Below, piece by piece: positions 60,621 through 64,000 of a DNA stretch of 64,000 nucleotides. The position numbers and the translations under genes were made by a program. The notes under the pieces are model-generated. The model was not told where the DNA came from, did no database searches, and worked only from the letters and a program-made list of their open reading frames with translations. Source of the DNA: Clostridium sp. CAG:1000 (lineage in GTDB: Bacteria > Bacillota_I > Bacilli_A > RF39 > UBA660); the NCBI GenBank assembly GCA_000436975.1, contig HG000341.1:1-64000 (forward strand). Reading direction: 5' to 3'. The stretch's first letter is position 1, and the number at the start of each line of letters is the position of its first letter.

Positions 60621-61679
60621 CATTGCATAATTATTAGCTCTATTTCTCATTATTTGACTCGCAAGTGTACATGAACCTTTCTTTTCATTTAAAGCTCTAA
60701 TTTTTTCTTCTTGTTTCTTTAAACTAGCTTCACTTCTTTGTAGTCTTATATTTTCTATATTTAACATTCCTCTTTGGACAGTTGCACCTATACCTTTTTT
60801 ACCTCTTAAGTTAGCTAATTCCTCTTGCGTGCTTTGAATATCTTGCCTTATTCCTTTTTGAGTTATTTGATTTTCGCTCATTTGTGTTTGATAGTTACTC
60901 ATATTTTCTGCTTCTTCAAAAAGAACTTCAAATTCTCTTTTCTTTATTTCAATATATTTATCACTACCCTTATTTACTATTCTAGTTTGCTTACTTTGTA
61001 ATTTACCTTTTTTGTTATTTAGTTTATTTAATCTTTCCTCTAGATGCCTTTTTCTATTGTCAACTCTTCTTTGTTTAAATTTAGAAGTAACATTCATTTT
61101 ATTTAATTTATCTAATTCTTCTTCTGCTTCTTGTATCTCTATTTCTGTTTCCCCAACTTTTCTATTAGTGTTTTTTAATGTATTTTTATCAACATTACTT
61201 AATACACTAGAATTAAATCCTAAATTATCACTAGTAAGACTTATTCCTTTAATAACACTATCATATGATTGTTTTAATTTATTTAAAAAATCAATTTGGA
61301 AAGTTAATGAGGATACATCACTTTTAAAATAGTCTTGAAAGTCTTCAATATTAATATTATCTAAATCTATTTTCTTTGATGGATCTTTTTGCATTTTACT
61401 TAAAATATCAGTATATTTATCAATAAGTAAATCATATCTAGACATAAGAGCATTATGAGTAGTTTTAATATCATTGTTTACCTCATTGTTATATTTAGAA
61501 TAGTTTATACTCGCATTAGCTATTTGCCTTACTCTATCTATTAATTTATCGTCTATATCATAATCTTCAGTTCTTTTGTTCAAAGAAACTCTAATTCCTA
61601 AATTATCTAATATTTGAAATATAGTACTCACATTAACTTCAGGTAATTTACCTTTTTTTATAGCATCTTTAATCTTCAT
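60618..61679 (-). CDS. Hypothetical coiled-coil protein (353 aa)
   Basis: Unrecognised. 353 residues, very charged, with long coiled-coil stretches (EIQEAEEELDKLNKMN; RHLEERLNKLNNKKGKLQ). No membrane segments or cysteine motif except one Cys near the end. It is the last gene of a four-gene run following spoIVB: 58-aa gene, 481-aa gene, DUF1292 gene, this gene. Confidence 0.5.
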   Translation of the reverse strand: MKIKDAIKKGKLPEVNVSTIFQILDNLGIRVSLNKRTEDYDIDDKLIDRVRQIANASINYSKYNNEVNNDIKTTHNALMSRYDLLIDKYTDILSKMQKDPSKKIDLDNINIEDFQDYFKSDVSSLTFQIDFLNKLKQSYDSVIKGISLTSDNLGFNSSVLSNVDKNTLKNTNRKVGETEIEIQEAEEELDKLNKMNVTSKFKQRRVDNRKRHLEERLNKLNNKKGKLQSKQTRIVNKGSDKYIEIKKREFEVLFEEAENMSNYQTQMSENQITQKGIRQDIQSTQEELANLRGKKGIGATVQRGMLNIENIRLQRSEASLKKQEEKIRALNEKKGSCTLASQIMRNRANNYAM

Positions 61680-61681
61680 AG

Positions 61682-61927
61682 TTATTCGCCTACTATTCTA
61701 TCTATTTCAGAATTAATATATTCTATTTCTTTATTATCAGTTATAGTGTCTAAAGAAAATGTTTCCTCTTTCTCATTTAATATAGATGCAAAAATATTTT
61801 CATCATTATCATTGACAGTATATATCATAAAAGTTTTATTAAATTCTAACGAATCAATTATATCAAGCACATTAACTGTTACTTCACTGCCATCTTCAAT
61901 AGTTACCTTTAATTTATTATTTTTCAT
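61682..61927 (-). CDS. DUF1292 family protein
   Basis: 81-residue DUF1292 member (KVTIEDGSEVTVNVLDII; TFMIYTVNDNDENIFASIL), paralogous to the one at 55828. Lies between the 481-residue and 353-residue unknown genes; only a few bases separate them, so they are one transcript. Confidence 0.75.
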   Translation of the reverse strand: MKNNKLKVTIEDGSEVTVNVLDIIDSLEFNKTFMIYTVNDNDENIFASILNEKEETFSLDTITDNKEIEYINSEIDRIVGE

Positions 61928-61939
61928 GTTTCCTCCTTA

Positions 61940-63385
61940 TTACTTTGGAATATTAACTCTACATGAATCAATTATATTATTCAAAGCTGATTCTATCCTG
62001 TCACATCCTTCTATATCAGGGCAACTCATAATATAGTTATTAACAGCTGCAATTAATTCATCATAACTATATTCTGATAGCTTATCTCTATAATTTCCAT
62101 TACTATTTGTTATATAGCTTAAATTATTATGTGATATCATTCTTATAGCATGGCAGGCTTGAGCTGCTCCATATTTGGCTTGTGTTTCATATATTGCTCT
62201 TACAAACAGTGAAATTATTTCATCATTATTATTTTCTTTTATATTAAATAATTTATTAATATAACCTTTTACATCATTATTAGTTATTCTTAATATGTCA
62301 TATGGTGTTAAATTTTTAACGAATAAATCACGAAAATTATTATCTCTTGTTATAGCATTTTCATTACCATCTAAATATGAATTTATATACACTATTACAT
62401 TTGCAGCACCATATTTATTTTTAGCATACATTAAATATTCATTAAATAGTTTTCCCTTGTCATTATTTGTATAAGTACTACTAGGAAGTTTTTCTTCCAT
62501 ATTACTAAAATATTCAGATAATTTATAAAACCTAATATTATCTTGACACATACGTACATGATTAAAAAAGTCTTCTAATTTAGTTTTACTATCAAGCGCC
62601 AATATTATAGTATGAAACACTTGATAAAAATTAGCCATTCTATCAGAAATTTTAGGATAGGTATCTTTATAATTTAAAAATATATCGGAATTACTAAAGT
62701 TTTCATATTCATTGCCGCTTGCGAATACATTATTATGATAATTAATCACAAACCTTCTAAAATCTAATAAACTTACTTTATCATAGTCTTCTACTTTTTT
62801 AAAATACTCAGCCATTATAAATGATAATGTATCATTATAGCTAAGAAATCTATCATTAGCAAGGCCTGCTACTCCAGACTTGATTAAGAAAGGATTTACA
62901 GGCTTTGCTCTTGTTGATAAATATTCATTATTATTAATAAATTCTAATAATTTTTTAGCATCCTCAACATTACTCATTCTTAAAACTACTTCGTCGCTTC
63001 TTCTTACATCTGCTACTTTAGATAATGTACTTAATTCATTTTGATCAATATAGTCAAATATCATATTTACACATTCAAATACATCCTCTTTAGAAAACGA
63101 TAAATATATTTTCACATGATCCTTTTTTTCATAAGCATTATAATGAAATTGTAAAAAACGAGGCTGTTGAAAAGAATAAAACACATTCACCTTTCTCCCT
63201 CTAAAACGATATTGCCAATCATCAAAATACTTTGCTAGACTTTGATCAACCTCATCATTTTGAAGTTCATAATTCATTAAATCATTATAAATAGTTTCTT
63301 TTTTGATTTTTAAACCTGGATTTTGTTTATAAAGTTTAGCGTGATATTTTAAAAATTCTTCCATTTGTACTATTCTACTGTTCAT
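61940..63385 (-). CDS. Hypothetical protein (481 aa) with internal repeat
   Basis: Unrecognised large soluble protein, mainly helical. Two C-terminal segments look duplicated: KYGAANVIVYINSYL...AITRDNNFRDLF and KYGAAQACHAIRMIS...YITNSNGNYRDKL. It overlaps the upstream 58-residue gene by 11 bases and has a GGAGAT Shine-Dalgarno sequence. Confidence 0.55.
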   Translation of the reverse strand: MNSRIVQMEEFLKYHAKLYKQNPGLKIKKETIYNDLMNYELQNDEVDQSLAKYFDDWQYRFRGRKVNVFYSFQQPRFLQFHYNAYEKKDHVKIYLSFSKEDVFECVNMIFDYIDQNELSTLSKVADVRRSDEVVLRMSNVEDAKKLLEFINNNEYLSTRAKPVNPFLIKSGVAGLANDRFLSYNDTLSFIMAEYFKKVEDYDKVSLLDFRRFVINYHNNVFASGNEYENFSNSDIFLNYKDTYPKISDRMANFYQVFHTIILALDSKTKLEDFFNHVRMCQDNIRFYKLSEYFSNMEEKLPSSTYTNNDKGKLFNEYLMYAKNKYGAANVIVYINSYLDGNENAITRDNNFRDLFVKNLTPYDILRITNNDVKGYINKLFNIKENNNDEIISLFVRAIYETQAKYGAAQACHAIRMISHNNLSYITNSNGNYRDKLSEYSYDELIAAVNNYIMSCPDIEGCDRIESALNNIIDSCRVNIPK

Positions 63386-63551
63386 TTATATCAATCTCCA
63401 TAGTTTTTTCTATCTCATTTATAACTGGTGTTAAATTAGTAGTGTCATCAAATTTATTTATTTCATCCTCTGTAGGATTATCAATAACATCATTGTCTAA
63501 TTCTAATACAACTTCTACTTTTTTTCCATCTACAAATACTTCTTCTTTCAC
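63375..63551 (-). CDS. Hypothetical acidic protein (58 aa)
   Basis: Unrecognised small acidic protein. The GTG start at 63551 (VKEEVFVDGKKVEV) is chosen because AGGTG precedes it; longer frames would read through the spoIVB terminator. It overlaps the 481-residue gene, suggesting coupling. Confidence 0.45.
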   Translation of the reverse strand: MKEEVFVDGKKVEVVLELDNDVIDNPTEDEINKFDDTTNLTPVINEIEKTMEIDINEQ

Positions 63552-63581
63552 GCTATCACCTACTATAACAATTATAGCATT

Positions 63582-63608
63582 AAAAAAGTTAAGAAGCAAT
63601 CTTAACTT
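63582..63608 (-). terminator. Terminator after spoIVB
   Basis: AAGTTAAGA and TCTTAACTT arms followed by T6, overlapping the spoIVB stop. Confidence 0.75.
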
Positions 63609-64000
63609 TCTCCTGTTTCTAACATAGTAGTTATAAGTATTCCATATCCAAGTGTAACATTATCTACAAGCACATTAGTAACAGCGCCAACTAACTTATC
63701 GTCTTGTATAATTGGTGACCCACTCATTCCTTGTACAATACCACCTGTTTTATTAATTAAGTCTTTATCTATTATTTCAAAACTTATAGCTTTAGTAGTA
63801 TTTTTCTTACTAGGATATTTGTCTACTATGTTAATTTTATATTTTTTTAATTCAGTATTATTAGTAACTGTATATATGTATGCATGCCCTTTTTTTATAT
63901 CATTAAAATTAGCTATTTCTATTGTATCTTTTCTAGGTAATGTAGATGTATAATCTCCATATATACCATTTACAGTGTTTTTATTAATTGTCCCTATCTT
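63602..64000 (-). CDS. spoIVB: SpoIVB peptidase, 3' part
   Basis: Partial gene running off the window; the last 132 codons are visible. The S55 protease signature with the catalytic Ser is GGIVQGMSGSPIIQDDKLVGAV, preceded by KIGTINKNTVNGIYG and followed by a GYGILITTMLE tail. SpoIVB is the forespore-secreted serine protease that triggers SigK activation. The next gene is not spo0A, unlike B. subtilis. Confidence 0.92.
   Translation of the reverse strand, partial: KIGTINKNTVNGIYGDYTSTLPRKDTIEIANFNDIKKGHAYIYTVTNNTELKKYKINIVDKYPSKKNTTKAISFEIIDKDLINKTGGIVQGMSGSPIIQDDKLVGAVTNVLVDNVTLGYGILITTMLETGES

Overview
The window is a strongly AT-rich bacterial chromosome segment with closely packed genes, most of them on the minus strand. 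Gene content and order are those of Bacillota of the Bacilli type. Three blocks match Bacillus subtilis order: ireB-ruvX-DUF1292-mltG-O-methyltransferase-two U32 proteins-greA; the division cluster mraZ-rsmH-ftsL-pbpB; and the pairs sirA-yneF and rlmB-sigH. TGA is used as a stop (yidD, the gene at 24110-24766, the gene at 53373-54176), so this is not a code-4 mollicute. The reduced, AT-rich style together with pilin-like and BspA-type surface proteins suggests an uncultured gut Bacilli lineage such as RF39 or Erysipelotrichales relatives; that placement is inference. Sporulation genes (sigH, sirA, gerM, gerE, spoIIIAH, spoIVB) suggest an endospore former or a recent descendant of one.

Layout. 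1-12.3 kb: rnc, yidD with a ZnuA-like lipoprotein that has lost its metal ligands, ruvA/ruvB, sigH, rlmB, trxB, lgt, a large pilin-like protein with BspA/DUF285 repeats, mscS and rpmF. 12.4-19.5 kb: tmcAL, glyS under a glycine T-box, a double metallophosphoesterase with one dead copy, rnhB and a membrane thioredoxin-fold protein. 19.5-29.4 kb: cell-wall and division genes (ftsW, mraY, pbpB, ftsL, rsmH, mraZ) interrupted by holA, an RnfC-like orphan, yneF and sirA. 29.4-34.7 kb: membrane proteins, a broken second pilin-like gene and hemW. 34.9-40.4 kb: tRNA-Arg, gerM, gerE, spoIIIAH and a phosphorelay (Hpt-receiver protein, hybrid kinase, broken sensor). 40.5-46.2 kb: a possibly leaderless XRE regulator, an aldehyde dehydrogenase, an NlpC/P60 membrane endopeptidase, gltX and tRNA-Ser. 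46.2-47.1 kb: a complete type III toxin-antitoxin locus (toxN, repeat RNA antitoxin, terminator, promoter). 47.1-58.1 kb: tex, a TMEM43-like protein, tig, greA, the U32/mltG/ruvX/ireB block and a polyprenyl synthase. 58.1-64 kb: a decayed gene, uppS, mgtE, a run of unknown genes and the 3' part of spoIVB.

Most operons end in short AT-rich hairpins followed by T runs, several of them shared by convergent genes. The most notable items are the type III toxin-antitoxin locus, the phosphorelay next to sporulation genes with a recombined or frameshifted sensor, the tandem metallophosphoesterase with a degenerate first half, the metal-ligand-less ZnuA homologue, the orphan RnfC-like protein, and the paired pilin-like genes, one intact and one carrying two lesions.
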